From NCBI GenBank assembly GCA_900290365.1, contig OMOE01000129.1, forward strand, positions 1 through 48,949: 48,949 nt of DNA. Direction: 5' to 3'. The notes beneath the pieces were generated by a model. The model was not told where the DNA came from and did no database searches. It saw only the letters and a program-made list of their open reading frames with translations. The stretch is from Syntrophobacter sp. SbD1 (lineage in GTDB: Bacteria; Desulfobacterota; Syntrophobacteria; Syntrophobacterales; Syntrophobacteraceae). The translations under genes and the position numbers were made by a program. Shown piece by piece: positions 32,897-41,297 of this stretch. The number at the start of each line of letters is the position of its first letter. Position 1 is the stretch's first letter.

Positions 32897-34735
32897 TTAT
32901 CTCGTGATGTGGATCTTACCGGTATTTCCATCCACTCTGATATGCATGCCGGTCTTGATGACTCCGGTCGCCTGCCCGGTACCCACGACAGCCGGCAAGC
33001 CGTACTCGCGGCAGACAATGGAGGCGTGACACATCATACCGCCCACATCGGTTACGCACGCCCTTATTTTCTGGAAAGCGGGCGCCCAGGAAGGAGAGGT
33101 TGTGGGGGCGACCAGGATTTCCCCATCTTTGAGCTGGTCAATGTCTTTGGAAGTTCTGCACACCCGCGCTATGCCCTCGACCATACCGGGCGAGGCAGCC
33201 ATTCCGGTCATTTCCGTAATCAGGTCGGGATTTGTGACATCTCTAAGCTTACCCCAGGCAGCCATGCTTTCATTGGTAATGCCCCAAAGCATGATCGTGA
33301 ACGGTTCTGTAATGGTTTCCGGAGGGTTGCCCACAGCCGGCGGCGGAGTCCATTCCTTGAATTTTTGATATACGCCCTTGCGCCATTCGATCTCTTTTGG
33401 CCAGTGCAGAGGGCCATAAGCCTTGCTGCCGGTGGCCCATCCGGTTACGAGGTCCCACAGGGCATCCTTGATTTCAGAGCGCTTCAGATACCAGATATCT
33501 TCTATGTCGTTGAAGAAGCCGTGATCTTTCATAATGGCGCTCACTTCCCGCAGCTTGTTCCAGAAAATCGAATGGAACCAGTTCTCCACATAGAACATGT
33601 GGTTTTCCACATACGGGAACACCAGCTTTGACGTACCATGAAGCTGGTCAAAGGTCTTCCTGTCTTCATCGGTCTGGAGCAGAGCCCGGTATTCCTTTAT
33701 CAGCCGGTCTCGCTCTTCCTGAATCTTGCCCAGAGGACGATCGATGTCCAGGCCTTTTCCCAGTTTTTCGAGATAGATCCGCATGGAGTTGAGTGGAATA
33801 TTCAGATCGTCATTCCAGCAGCAGTCATGATGATACCAGCCGGTCCCGGTGGAGATGTAAAACCAGGGGTCTTTGGCTGCGTCCCAGGCTTCCAGCCATT
33901 TGCACCCATTCTCGGAGGTGCAGAGATCGCTGGTGACTTTATCGATTGTTCCACCGTTGAGGATTTGATCGCCCAGGCCTTTTTCAATGGCAAGCTTGGC
34001 CAGCTTCTTGAGTTCTTCATCGGGCTGATACAAGATGACATTTATGCCGCCAACCATCTGAGAAATCTTCTGAATCGTAATATCCGGAAAGACTTTCGTA
34101 GCGAAATCGACAAAAGTTACGTAGGCCGCATACCCCAGGTTCAGAAATTCAAAGTGATATTGCCAGCAGAGTATGCCTAAATCAATGAGCTTATCGTAAG
34201 TCTTTAGAAGCTGGTAACCGCTGGAGGTCCCCATCCCCTCTCTTACAACTGAAATATCCTCCATCGAGGGCAGAGGTTTTATTTCAAGGGTCTTGAGATC
34301 ATTGATGACCTCCCGCATCTTCTTTTCCCAGTTAGTATGCAGTTCGTCCCAGTGTTCGAAGTAGTAGCCGGCGCGTTCCATGAACAGGGGAATACGGTCC
34401 TGGATTTCCTGAGGGTCGGCAACCGGAACGGGCGTGATATAGACATTGCCGTTTATGATGCGGTGGTCCACACCCAGAGCGGGAGGAATCATGAAAATGC
34501 GGGTGTTGAACTGGGATAGAGCCAGAAACCATGCCTCATCCCAAATGATATCAAATGGGTACATCGGTTCCGGATAATGCAGTCCGTCGTTGAACCAAAA
34601 CATGTTCTCTTCGTAGGATTTACGCTCCTTATCCTGAGTAGAGAAAAGGTAATGGTACGGGTACATCCGCTCCCATCCTTCAGTGCCCGGTATCGTTTCG
34701 ATCTCATGGGGCGAAGGGAATTTCTGGTCTCCCAC
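32897..34735 (-). CDS. ppsA: Phenylphosphate synthase phospho-histidine subunit, copy 2
   Basis: A 612-residue paralogue of the protein at 29799-31637, the same length and alignable end to end with no gaps seen. The start is GTG at 34735, directly after AGGAGGTGTACT and matching MGDQKFPSPHE of copy 1; a longer frame to 34828 is not used. The phospho-acceptor His570 is in TDVGGMMCHASIVCREYG. Differences cluster around residues 155-330, part of the presumed phenol-binding region, so the two copies may differ in substrate or regulation. It has its own predicted LysR-regulated promoter at 35071-35114. Confidence 0.92.
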   Translation of the reverse strand: MGDQKFPSPHEIETIPGTEGWERMYPYHYLFSTQDKERKSYEENMFWFNDGLHYPEPMYPFDIIWDEAWFLALSQFNTRIFMIPPALGVDHRIINGNVYITPVPVADPQEIQDRIPLFMERAGYYFEHWDELHTNWEKKMREVINDLKTLEIKPLPSMEDISVVREGMGTSSGYQLLKTYDKLIDLGILCWQYHFEFLNLGYAAYVTFVDFATKVFPDITIQKISQMVGGINVILYQPDEELKKLAKLAIEKGLGDQILNGGTIDKVTSDLCTSENGCKWLEAWDAAKDPWFYISTGTGWYHHDCCWNDDLNIPLNSMRIYLEKLGKGLDIDRPLGKIQEERDRLIKEYRALLQTDEDRKTFDQLHGTSKLVFPYVENHMFYVENWFHSIFWNKLREVSAIMKDHGFFNDIEDIWYLKRSEIKDALWDLVTGWATGSKAYGPLHWPKEIEWRKGVYQKFKEWTPPPAVGNPPETITEPFTIMLWGITNESMAAWGKLRDVTNPDLITEMTGMAASPGMVEGIARVCRTSKDIDQLKDGEILVAPTTSPSWAPAFQKIRACVTDVGGMMCHASIVCREYGLPAVVGTGQATGVIKTGMHIRVDGNTGKIHITR

Positions 34736-35150
34736 AGTACACCTCCTGTTTAAGTTTGGGCGGCAGCGGGTTGGGCTGCTCCGCCGATTAAGAGGGAAAG
34801 TGTTGATACCCGGTGCAACGCGTAACAATGAAAATCCCCTTTTAGAGTTTTCACACGCCGCGTCACACCCACCGCAACCCGTTCACGGCTGCGCCATGAA
34901 CGGAAATGTCCGAAAGTTGATGATCAAATCCTTAAATAGAACCACATGAACTCAGCAGGTCTGGCTGATAGAGAGCGGGTCGATTCTGCAAGAGGATGAA
35001 GAACCGATAAATGCGGAAGATTTTCCGTGAGATTTTCAAAGCCGCATTGATGTTAAACGATATGATAAGACTGTCAATTTAATTAAACTTATGGCATCTA
35101 TAAGCTGTTGTTATACTTTTATAAATACTATTGACTTACTGAACGGGCGC
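34736..35150. other. ppsA2 leader region
   Basis: No gene seen. It contains the predicted LysR-type promoter (35071-35114) and about 300 nt of leader. A short stretch near 34953-34985 (ctcagcaggtctggctgata) resembles the ppsA1 leader near 31872, so the leaders share ancestry. Confidence 0.6.
35071..35114 (-). promoter_or_regulatory. Predicted LysR-type operator and promoter of ppsA2
   Basis: Same layout as the ppsA1 site: CTGTCAATT at 35071 (TTGACA on the coding strand), then ATAA-N7-TTAT (ATAAGCTGTTGTTAT) exactly 29 bp on, at 35100-35114. Between them ACTTATGGCATCT resembles the same interval in the other sites. Confidence 0.65.
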
Positions 35151-35534
35151 CTATTTGCGCTTTTTCTCTTCAATGATGAGCCCCACCAACTCGAGCACGT
35201 TTTTTCTAACCTGCTCAATTCCGGAAGCAGTGAGATTATCCCAGTGCAGACCCGCAGCGACCACAACCTTTGCTCCCAGCGCCGAGGAGAGCCTTTCCGA
35301 GACAAACTTCACTATTTCATCTTCCTTGTGCCCCACATAGCAGAAAACAGACGCCGTGGCTGAGAGCCTCGCGGGGTCGGCCAGACTTGGCCTTGCCTGG
35401 GCCATCGCCACAGCGCCTATGTGGGCGACACCTCCCCAGAGAGACAAGAGGTAATCATCGCCCAATTCCTGGAGCATTGCCTCCGTGACAAATCCGCCTT
35501 CCTCCACCTTGAATCTGCTCGTCGATTCACCCAT
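35151..35534 (-). CDS. LpdD-like small protein (prenylated-flavin chaperone family)
   Basis: 127 residues. The sequence WGGVAHIGAVAMAQARPS, then SVFCYVGHKEDEIVKFVSE, VVVAAGLHWDNLTASGIEQV and RKNVLELVG matches the small LpdD subunit found with gallate decarboxylase-type UbiD enzymes, which is related to proteasome assembly chaperone folds and linked to prenylated-FMN handling. It is 4 bp after ppsB2, so the two are co-translated or coupled. Thauera phenylphosphate carboxylase has a unique 10-kDa subunit, and I see no homologue of that here. This protein may take its place or help load cofactor into the UbiD-like pair (inference). Confidence 0.75.
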   Translation of the reverse strand: MGESTSRFKVEEGGFVTEAMLQELGDDYLLSLWGGVAHIGAVAMAQARPSLADPARLSATASVFCYVGHKEDEIVKFVSERLSSALGAKVVVAAGLHWDNLTASGIEQVRKNVLELVGLIIEEKKRK

Positions 35535-35538
35535 GTGC

Positions 35539-36621
35539 TCATCTCAGTTTCTTGCCGGCCAGCAAACCGGCGACGATATGTTCCATTGCGGATGACTTTC
35601 CACTGGAAACCGGCTCGGCCTTCCTGCCGCTCCAAACTGTTTCCGGCCTGCTTTGCAGAATCAGTACACGACCGGTTGCCGGCAGGTCCTTATCGATTGC
35701 CCATTCGATATCCATGGGCTTTCCGAAGTACGCTTCGATCCGCTTTCCGATGCGAGCCAGCTCTATAGCCTCTTCATCGATAATGCATTGATTGCAGGCT
35801 CGTTCCGCCGGACATTCGTGCTGTTCTACCGTTTGGGTTTCAAAATTGGTGGTGAAGTAGCATTCCTTGGCACAAATCGTACGCCTGACAATTTCCATTG
35901 TCACTTTGTTGACCAGAAAATTGTCCGGCGAACACAGGCCGCTTACCACGCTTTCCCCAAACCCCCAGTTGGCGTCGATAACGACCGTGGACCGGTCTCC
36001 GTTTGAAGGATTGAGGGTAAACATGACCCCGGCGGTAAATGCATTGACCATCTTTTGAATTCCCACCGAAATAGAGAGCCCATCATCGGCAAAGCCCATC
36101 TTTTTGCGGTAAGCAATTGCCCGGGCGGTAAAAAGGCTCGACCAGCACTTGCGAACGTGATGGACAATGCCGTCTACTCCCCTGACCCACAGGTAAGTGT
36201 CCTGCTGGCCGGCAAAACTTGCACCGGGAAGATCTTCGGCTGTGGCGCTGGAGCGGACGGCAACCGGCACGGCCGGGACCTGACAGCGTTTGGACAAAAG
36301 ACGGTAAAATTCTCCTATGTAATCTTCAAGCTCGATGCTAATCGGTTTATTCTCTATTATGAGCCGAATCGCCTGGCTGGCCGTCTCCGCGCTTGCGGGG
36401 TCTTCGGGGCGAACAGGCTTTAGCAAGTGTTTGATTTCCTGATCCAGGCCGCTTTCTTCTATGAAGCGCCTGTATGTTTCGGTGGTCACGGCGAATCCTG
36501 GCGGCACCGGAATCTGCGCTTTCAAAAGTTCTCCCAGGCCGGCACATTTTCCGCCAACAACGGGCACGGAAGACATGTCGCATTCCTCGAACCAAAGCAC
36601 GTATTTTTCTCGTTGCTCCAT
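35539..36621 (-). CDS. ppsB: Phenylphosphate synthase ATP-binding subunit, copy 2
   Basis: A 360-residue paralogue of 28644-29726, same length, with a GGAAAG site before the ATG. All ATP-grasp landmarks are present: VVGGKCAGLGELL, RSSATAEDLPGASFAGQQDT, VMFTLNPSNGDRS, GFGESVVSG and LILQSRPETVW. It is the first gene of the minus-strand phenol cluster and diverges from the LysR regulator, with a predicted operator at 36715-36758 between them. Having both PpsA and PpsB duplicated, but one ppsC, suggests two synthase forms sharing the CBS subunit. Confidence 0.9.
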   Translation of the reverse strand: MEQREKYVLWFEECDMSSVPVVGGKCAGLGELLKAQIPVPPGFAVTTETYRRFIEESGLDQEIKHLLKPVRPEDPASAETASQAIRLIIENKPISIELEDYIGEFYRLLSKRCQVPAVPVAVRSSATAEDLPGASFAGQQDTYLWVRGVDGIVHHVRKCWSSLFTARAIAYRKKMGFADDGLSISVGIQKMVNAFTAGVMFTLNPSNGDRSTVVIDANWGFGESVVSGLCSPDNFLVNKVTMEIVRRTICAKECYFTTNFETQTVEQHECPAERACNQCIIDEEAIELARIGKRIEAYFGKPMDIEWAIDKDLPATGRVLILQSRPETVWSGRKAEPVSSGKSSAMEHIVAGLLAGKKLR

Positions 36622-36714
36622 GGCTGAATCTTTCCTAGATAGAGTCCCTGTTTAGCATAATCGATATGCAACATTCCTACAACCCTGGAGAAGAGTTGCG
36701 ACGATAAGAAAAAA

Positions 36715-36758
36715 TTGTCAATTGACTCGGAGATATGTTATCCATAAGTTGAAGTTAT
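36715..36758 (-). promoter_or_regulatory. Predicted LysR-type operator between ppsB2 and the LysR gene
   Basis: TTGTCAATT at 36715 and ATAAGTTGAAGTTAT at 36744-36758, again exactly 29 bp apart. TTATCCATAA (36738-36747) is identical to the left arm at ppsA1. The site lies 95 bp from the ppsB2 start and 55 bp from the LysR start, the standard place for a LysR-type regulator to control the target and itself. Confidence 0.7.
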
Positions 36759-36812
36759 TTTTCCGGATAGTCCCAGACTTTTAGATCCGGCAAGCAAAAG
36801 GGGAGCTGTTTT

Positions 36813-37769
36813 ATGCTCAACTTCAACCAGCTCAGGGCCTTTTACCACGCAGCCAAATCCCAGAATTTCACTCAGGCCGCAAAAGAACTCTTCATCACCC
36901 AACCCGCGATCACCGCTCAGATAAACGCACTGGAAAATAACTGCAAGTTAACGCTTTTCAAAAAGAAGGGGCGCAGACTGTATCTCACCTATGAAGGGCG
37001 CGTCCTGTATGAGCATGTTTGCAAGGTTTTCGAATATGAAAAAACGATTGAAAAGAGCATGAGCGGCATGCTGAAATTATCCGAGGGCTTGTTGCGGCTC
37101 GGTACGACCAAGACCTATGCCCGCTTCCTCATGCCTTCACTGATATCCCATTTTCACAAGGCCCACCCCCATATCAAAATAGTCGTCAATGAGGGCACTT
37201 CCAAGGATATGATCCTGGACCTGATCGAGTTCAAAAACGATGTAGCGGTGACCAGCAGGGTTGTCACCGTGGAAGAAGTGAGCTTCACACCGTTTCGACG
37301 TGAAGAATTGGTCCTGATTCTTTCCCCCTCGCACCCACTGACCGCTTACGAGAGTATCTCTTTTGAACAATTGCTAAGGGAACCCATTCTCATGAAGGAA
37401 ACAGGATCGGGAACACGCAAGGAGGTCAATGCGCTTTTCGAGGCCAATAGTTGCGTCCCGAACATCCTGATGGAAAGCGGCAATACCGAGCTTATCAAGC
37501 AGCTCGTCATGCAGGGAGAAGGACTGGCCTTCCTGGTCAATGTCGCCGTGGCCCAGGAAATTTCCGACAAGAAATTGGCAACGGTTCGGCTAAGGGGCCA
37601 TAACCCTTCGCTGGAGGTCTTCATCGCCTACCTGAAAAACCAGCAGCTCTCACCTCCTGCCCGGGCCCTCGTGGATATGCTGGAACAATTGCGCACCGGC
37701 GATACCCCGCCCCATGATATCGGAACGCTCGTGGGTAAAATCCTTGCCACCAAAGTGCATAAGCTGTAG
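36813..37769 (+). CDS. LysR-type regulator of the phenol cluster
   Basis: 318 residues. The winged helix-turn-helix is at the N-terminus (MLNFNQLRAFYHAAKSQNFT, QAAKELFITQPAITAQINAL), followed by a linker helix and a two-lobed effector domain (SLISHFHKAHPHIKIVVNEG, ... GMQGEGLAFLVN-type segment VMQGEGLAFLVNVAVA). It is divergent from ppsB2. Four ATAA-N7-TT(A/T)(T/A) sites with identical spacing to TTGACA in this window are natural targets. The effector is probably phenol, 4-hydroxybenzoate or a downstream intermediate; the sequence does not tell which. Confidence 0.9.
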   Translation: MLNFNQLRAFYHAAKSQNFTQAAKELFITQPAITAQINALENNCKLTLFKKKGRRLYLTYEGRVLYEHVCKVFEYEKTIEKSMSGMLKLSEGLLRLGTTKTYARFLMPSLISHFHKAHPHIKIVVNEGTSKDMILDLIEFKNDVAVTSRVVTVEEVSFTPFRREELVLILSPSHPLTAYESISFEQLLREPILMKETGSGTRKEVNALFEANSCVPNILMESGNTELIKQLVMQGEGLAFLVNVAVAQEISDKKLATVRLRGHNPSLEVFIAYLKNQQLSPPARALVDMLEQLRTGDTPPHDIGTLVGKILATKVHKL

Positions 37770-38012
37770 CAAAACAGTCGTCAGTGGCCGGTGGTCAGTC
37801 TTTAGAAAAACAAATGTTTTATCCGCATATTCATTATAGCCTCTATGTCCGGGGTCAGGGATCATCGGCGGATGATTTTTGCTCGCACCACAGTGAATGA
37901 TGACAGCCCTATTGGGTTGCTGCTGCGGAGAGAGTGAGCGCCTTTTCCAAATTGCCAAGTAAGCTGTTAGTGTGCATAATCCTATTAGGATTGAAGTTGA
38001 ATGAGGAGAGAG

Positions 38013-38219
38013 ATGATCGGGTTTCATGGACATTATCTGGTTGACGAGGAAGGAAACCGCAAGGCCGTTGTGGTTCCTATTTCGGATTGGGAGCAGATCT
38101 TCGATGCGCTTGAAGAACTCGACGATATTCGAGCCTATGATGGTGCCAAAGGAGATCAAACGGAGGCAATTCCTTTTGAACAGGCCGTTTCCGAGATCAA
38201 TAAAGGGATTTCTGATTGA
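38013..38219 (+). CDS. Small antitoxin-like protein (Phd/RelB type)
   Basis: 68 residues from the ATG at 38013, which follows GAGGAGAG; an ATG four codons upstream is less well placed. The N-terminus HGHYLVDEEGNRKAVVVPIS and DWEQIFDALEELDDI look like antitoxins that pair with RelE/ParE toxins, the second part wrapping the toxin. The neighbouring toxin gene, which overlaps its stop codon, carries a nonsense codon. The antitoxin may be kept for regulation or is simply not yet lost. Confidence 0.8.
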   Translation: MIGFHGHYLVDEEGNRKAVVVPISDWEQIFDALEELDDIRAYDGAKGDQTEAIPFEQAVSEINKGISD

Positions 38220-38473
38220 GATATGAGCTTCTCATCTAAAGGAGAGCTCAGAAGCAATTAGCGAGCATTCCTCAACCTAACCGCGACCAAATTATCACGG
38301 CTGTTCGATCTCTTGCCGATGATCCGAGACCTGTCGGCGTCAGGAAGCTCACCGGCAGAGAAGCTTGGCGTATCCGCATAGGTGACTATAGGATCATTTA
38401 CGAGATACATGACGATGTTCTTGTGGTTCTTGTAGTTTCCATCGGACATAGGCGAGACGTTTATCAAACTTGA
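38216..38473 (+). pseudogene. RelE/ParE-family toxin with nonsense codon
   Basis: Starting at a TTG that overlaps the antitoxin stop, the frame reads RYELLI, then TAA (38237-38239), then RRAQKQLASIPQ, KLTGREAWRIRIGDYRIIYE and SIGHRRDVYQT. Apart from the stop codon at position 8, this is a complete RelE-like toxin with the basic and aromatic residues of the active surface. The stop would arise from a single AAA to TAA change. No good start lies just after the stop, so the toxin is probably silent. Confidence 0.8.
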
Positions 38474-38485
38474 GCAAGGCTGACG

Positions 38486-38524
38486 CGCTCTTCCCAGTGC
38501 CCGGTTTGGTCCGTCCCGGGGAGC
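38486..38524. repeat. 39-bp direct repeat, left copy
   Basis: The 39-bp sequence (begins cgctcttcccagtgcccggt, ends ccggggagc) is repeated perfectly at 39721-39759. The copies bracket about 1.2 kb of AT-richer DNA carrying the DUF4034 protein, and the left copy lies just after the dead toxin gene. Confidence 0.9.
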
Positions 38525-38738
38525 TGTTTAAGGCCAGGCAGAACTTAAACGTTGCCTCCCTTTCTTGCGGGCAGGATGAAACCTGGCCCACCCTTCTACC
38601 TGGCTTCATCAAAAGATTTAAGCAGATTCTCAATTTTGCCGATTTAGTCGTAATCCTAGGATGTACGTACCATCCTACACCTGCGATAGATGAGTTGATC
38701 ATTTCGCAAAAAGCGAAATTAATCCGGAAGGGAAATTT

Positions 38739-39614
38739 ATGAAAAAACTCTGTCTGATATGCATTCTTACCACAATCCTTCTTGTCACGGCAAAAGCTCA
38801 GGCCGGGCAATTCAGCGATTGGGAGGACTTGATTGATAGCAAGATTTTAAGCCAGCAAATATCTACAATATGGAAATCAAATCGACTTCTGCTAGAACAG
38901 TCGAGATACGATGAAATTGAATCTTCGGCTAATAGGTATAGGAACAGCAAGGAAATATATGTAGATGGCATATGGGCATTAGCAGAACTATATGACGGTT
39001 TGTCGTACCATCTAAAAATGCCTAATGAAAATCTGTTCCAGGAAAGACTAAACCTTCTCAAGAACTGGGTCGCAGCAAAACCTGATTCAATCACTGCCAG
39101 GGTAGCATTGGCAGATTGCATGATTGGATACGCATTTCATGGACGAGGATACGGGATGGCCTCTACAATTAGTGAGGAGCAATGGCACACTTTTCACACT
39201 CGACTCAAAGAAGCTGAGAGTATCCTCATGCAAGCCAAATCGCTAAAACAAAAATGCCCTGGTTGGTGGGCAGCTTATCTTCGAATTGCTTCAGTAGATT
39301 CGTATGACAGATCCAAGTATGAGCAACTATTCAACGATGCAATAGCCTTTGAACCAAAATATTATACTTTCTATTATTACAGAGCATGGGATTTATTGCC
39401 ACAATGGCATAGCGATAAAGGAGAGTGGGAACAGTTTGCAAAGTCTGCTGCTGATCGCTGCGCAGGAGACGAGGGCGATATGTTATACGCTGGGATTATC
39501 TTATACATGGACACTCGAGGACCTTGCGAAAACAAAAAGAATAAGAATCCCAACATATCTTGGGACCGAGTTACCAGAGGCATTAACTTGCTTAAAGCGA
39601 AATCGATTAAGTAA
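38739..39614 (+). CDS. Secreted DUF4034-like protein
   Basis: 291 residues with a signal peptide (about 1-22, LCLICILTTILLVTAKAQA) and a body resembling DUF4034: LKNWVAAKPDSITARVALAD, GYGMASTISEEQWHTFHTRL, then AWDLLPQWHSDKGEWEQFAK. The domain is alpha-helical and of unknown function. GGAAGGGAAA precedes the ATG, and a short hairpin (atttcgc/gcgaaat) lies at 38701-38719. Codon use and base composition are clearly more AT-rich than in the flanking genes. With the 39-bp direct repeats on both sides, this marks a recent acquisition. Confidence 0.8.
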   Translation: MKKLCLICILTTILLVTAKAQAGQFSDWEDLIDSKILSQQISTIWKSNRLLLEQSRYDEIESSANRYRNSKEIYVDGIWALAELYDGLSYHLKMPNENLFQERLNLLKNWVAAKPDSITARVALADCMIGYAFHGRGYGMASTISEEQWHTFHTRLKEAESILMQAKSLKQKCPGWWAAYLRIASVDSYDRSKYEQLFNDAIAFEPKYYTFYYYRAWDLLPQWHSDKGEWEQFAKSAADRCAGDEGDMLYAGIILYMDTRGPCENKKNKNPNISWDRVTRGINLLKAKSIK

Positions 39615-39720
39615 ACTCCTCAGGACTAGCTTGGCCTACGATCCTGATTTCGCCTTCTGAACAACCTTCAATTCATGTTTCGAGCACCCCCCTTAAGGTA
39701 CTCGATTTATCTCAATCTGA

Positions 39721-39759
39721 CGCTCTTCCCAGTGCCCGGTTTGGTCCGTCCCGGGGAGC
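39721..39759. repeat. 39-bp direct repeat, right copy
   Basis: Perfect second copy of 38486-38524. It lies 106 bp after the DUF4034 stop codon. Confidence 0.9.
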
Positions 39760-39909
39760 CGACAGTAGTGAAACTAAAGAAAAAGAAGGGGAAACTGACC
39801 CATCGCTGAGGTTGATCGTCTTGCCGCACCAGGATCTTGCGATGTGCGGCGCAGAAGTTACCGCCGAAGATATCCTCAGGGCATGGCCCCTTTGAGGTGG
39901 CGAGTACGC

Positions 39910-40047
39910 GTTGGCACGTTTGGCCCCTAGTGGGCCTCGAAGGGTGTAGAAGGTGCCTTTTCCGGTCGTACCGACTTTTTGCAGCACTCTTTTGCTGACC
40001 ATTTCATTTAAATCGCGGTAAAGCAGTACGCTTAAAAGTTTGAAACT
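39910..40047 (-). pseudogene. Winged-helix C-terminal remnant
   Basis: The minus strand reads SFKLLSVLLYRDLNEMVSKR and continues VLQKVGTTGKGTFYTLRG. The phrase L-V-x-K-x-V-L-x-K-V-G-T-T-G-K-G-T-Y is characteristic of winged-helix tails in AlbA_2/Fic-type regulators. A stop lies directly upstream in frame and the downstream reading loses all similarity, so only a fragment is left. The rest of 39615-40160 shows no gene. Confidence 0.5.
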
Positions 40048-40072
40048 TTATTTTGCCCCTCCCAAGTCGAGA

Positions 40073-40103
40073 CAAAAAGGTTTGACCCCGGCTTTGACCG
40101 GGG
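40073..40103 (-). terminator. Probable intrinsic terminator of the membrane protein gene
   Basis: On the minus strand CCCCGG-TCAAAG-CCGGGG (40103-40086) is followed by tcaaacctttttg. The stem is strong, but the T-run starts about 7 nt after it, so efficiency is uncertain. It lies 58 bp past the stop codon of 40161-41297. Confidence 0.55.
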
Positions 40104-40160
40104 CCGCTATTTGAATTCTTGTTCGCTCATTGGTGATATCAGGAAACGCCCCGCTTTCCG

Positions 40161-41297
40161 TCAGGGCGCCGACACATCCGGCGGCGGCGTTCCGGGAGGA
40201 TTTGGCAGCGTCAGGGGCCACCTGAGCCACATCGCATTATGGCAAATGAGGGCGGGAGCAAAAATACAAAGGTTCAAATAGATAATCAGGATATTCACGT
40301 CCGCAGGAAGTTTCGCTGCTGCAATTGCGTCTCCAACTGGCGCCAATACGACTTTGAGAAGACCGATCCAAAAGGCTGTAAGAACGCATTGCACCACAAA
40401 CGCTGCAAGCGCTCTCGCAGCTCCGGTATATTTCGTTACTCCCCAGAACTGCAAGTGCCACCCATACACCAAAGCCCAGAAGATAAGCGATGAGGCTACC
40501 GCGCCAAATGAGAAGCTGGGACTCATGCCAAGGGCGAGGCTTCCACTCCAGCAAATGTATGCGATTGCATGGGCAACAACCGTTTGCGCTATTGCCGTGC
40601 CGGGATGGCCCAGACTGGTAAATGGCCATCCCTGTGTCGTGAATACGGGACTCAATATGAAAAACCACGCAATTGCCCAAACAATATAGCCGGTCAGCCA
40701 ACTAACATTGAGTGGACCTTTATGGTCCATCGGCGTGTTGGCAAGAGGCGTTCCCGCAAGGTTAGTCAAAAAGTTCCAGACTAACGAGGTAACTACCAAA
40801 ACAACGGTAAACCCCACGAGCATTGTCAGCCAGGGATGCATCTTCCCTTTAACGGGCCAGGTATTCCAGTTTATTCCGTAGAGAAGAGTACACCAGAAGG
40901 CTATGGCGCCCCACCAAAGATAGAGAGGGCTCATCGGCCATCCAGGATAGATGTAAAGCATGAAAATGAGAAATACTGCGGTAAATGCCGCCCATATGAT
41001 TGTCATCTTCGCGCCGGCTTCAACGCGCGACACAGCAGGTGTCCAGTTGCCGCCCGGAGGCGCAAAGGGAAAACCGTCCCCTATCAGGACAAGTTGCCCA
41101 AGGGTGATGAGCATGATAAGAGTTGCCGGAAGAAGGGTAAGGACAATAGTTGCGGGCGACAAAGCATAAACAAAGACGACTACTGAAAGAACTCCAAGGC
41201 CGGCGAACTGGATAAGACCGCCCAATCGCCCCTCAGGTCCGATACCAATAACATCGATCGCTTTTTTTCCCGTCGCCATACCTTCAGCGTTTGCCAT
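40161..41297 (-). CDS. Multi-pass membrane protein of unknown family, predicted phenol-regulon member
   Basis: 378 residues with about ten hydrophobic helices, unusually rich in Trp (for example LYLWWGAIAFW, AIAWFFILSP, WHLQFWGV) and with conserved-looking polar loops (GDGFPFAPPGGNW, HPWLTML, GWPFTSLGHPG). It has no recognised transporter signature or ATPase. It ends in a Pro-rich tail. It is transcribed alone, with a probable terminator downstream. Upstream at 41496-41539 is a site with the same sequence and 29-bp spacing as those at the three pps promoters. A role in uptake, efflux or membrane handling of phenol or hydroxybenzoate is therefore likely (inference). I could not assign a family. 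Confidence 0.85.
   Translation of the reverse strand: MANAEGMATGKKAIDVIGIGPEGRLGGLIQFAGLGVLSVVVFVYALSPATIVLTLLPATLIMLITLGQLVLIGDGFPFAPPGGNWTPAVSRVEAGAKMTIIWAAFTAVFLIFMLYIYPGWPMSPLYLWWGAIAFWCTLLYGINWNTWPVKGKMHPWLTMLVGFTVVLVVTSLVWNFLTNLAGTPLANTPMDHKGPLNVSWLTGYIVWAIAWFFILSPVFTTQGWPFTSLGHPGTAIAQTVVAHAIAYICWSGSLALGMSPSFSFGAVASSLIFWALVYGWHLQFWGVTKYTGAARALAAFVVQCVLTAFWIGLLKVVLAPVGDAIAAAKLPADVNILIIYLNLCIFAPALICHNAMWLRWPLTLPNPPGTPPPDVSAP

Noticed and set aside
38216..38473. TAA in the toxin gene as recoding
   Set aside because: TAA has no known recoding in bacteria of this kind, and a single base change from Lys explains it.
38470..38742. A 90-codon plus-strand frame after the toxin
   Set aside because: It starts inside the toxin 3' end, runs through the 39-bp direct repeat, has no homologous features, and ends at the start of the DUF4034 gene.
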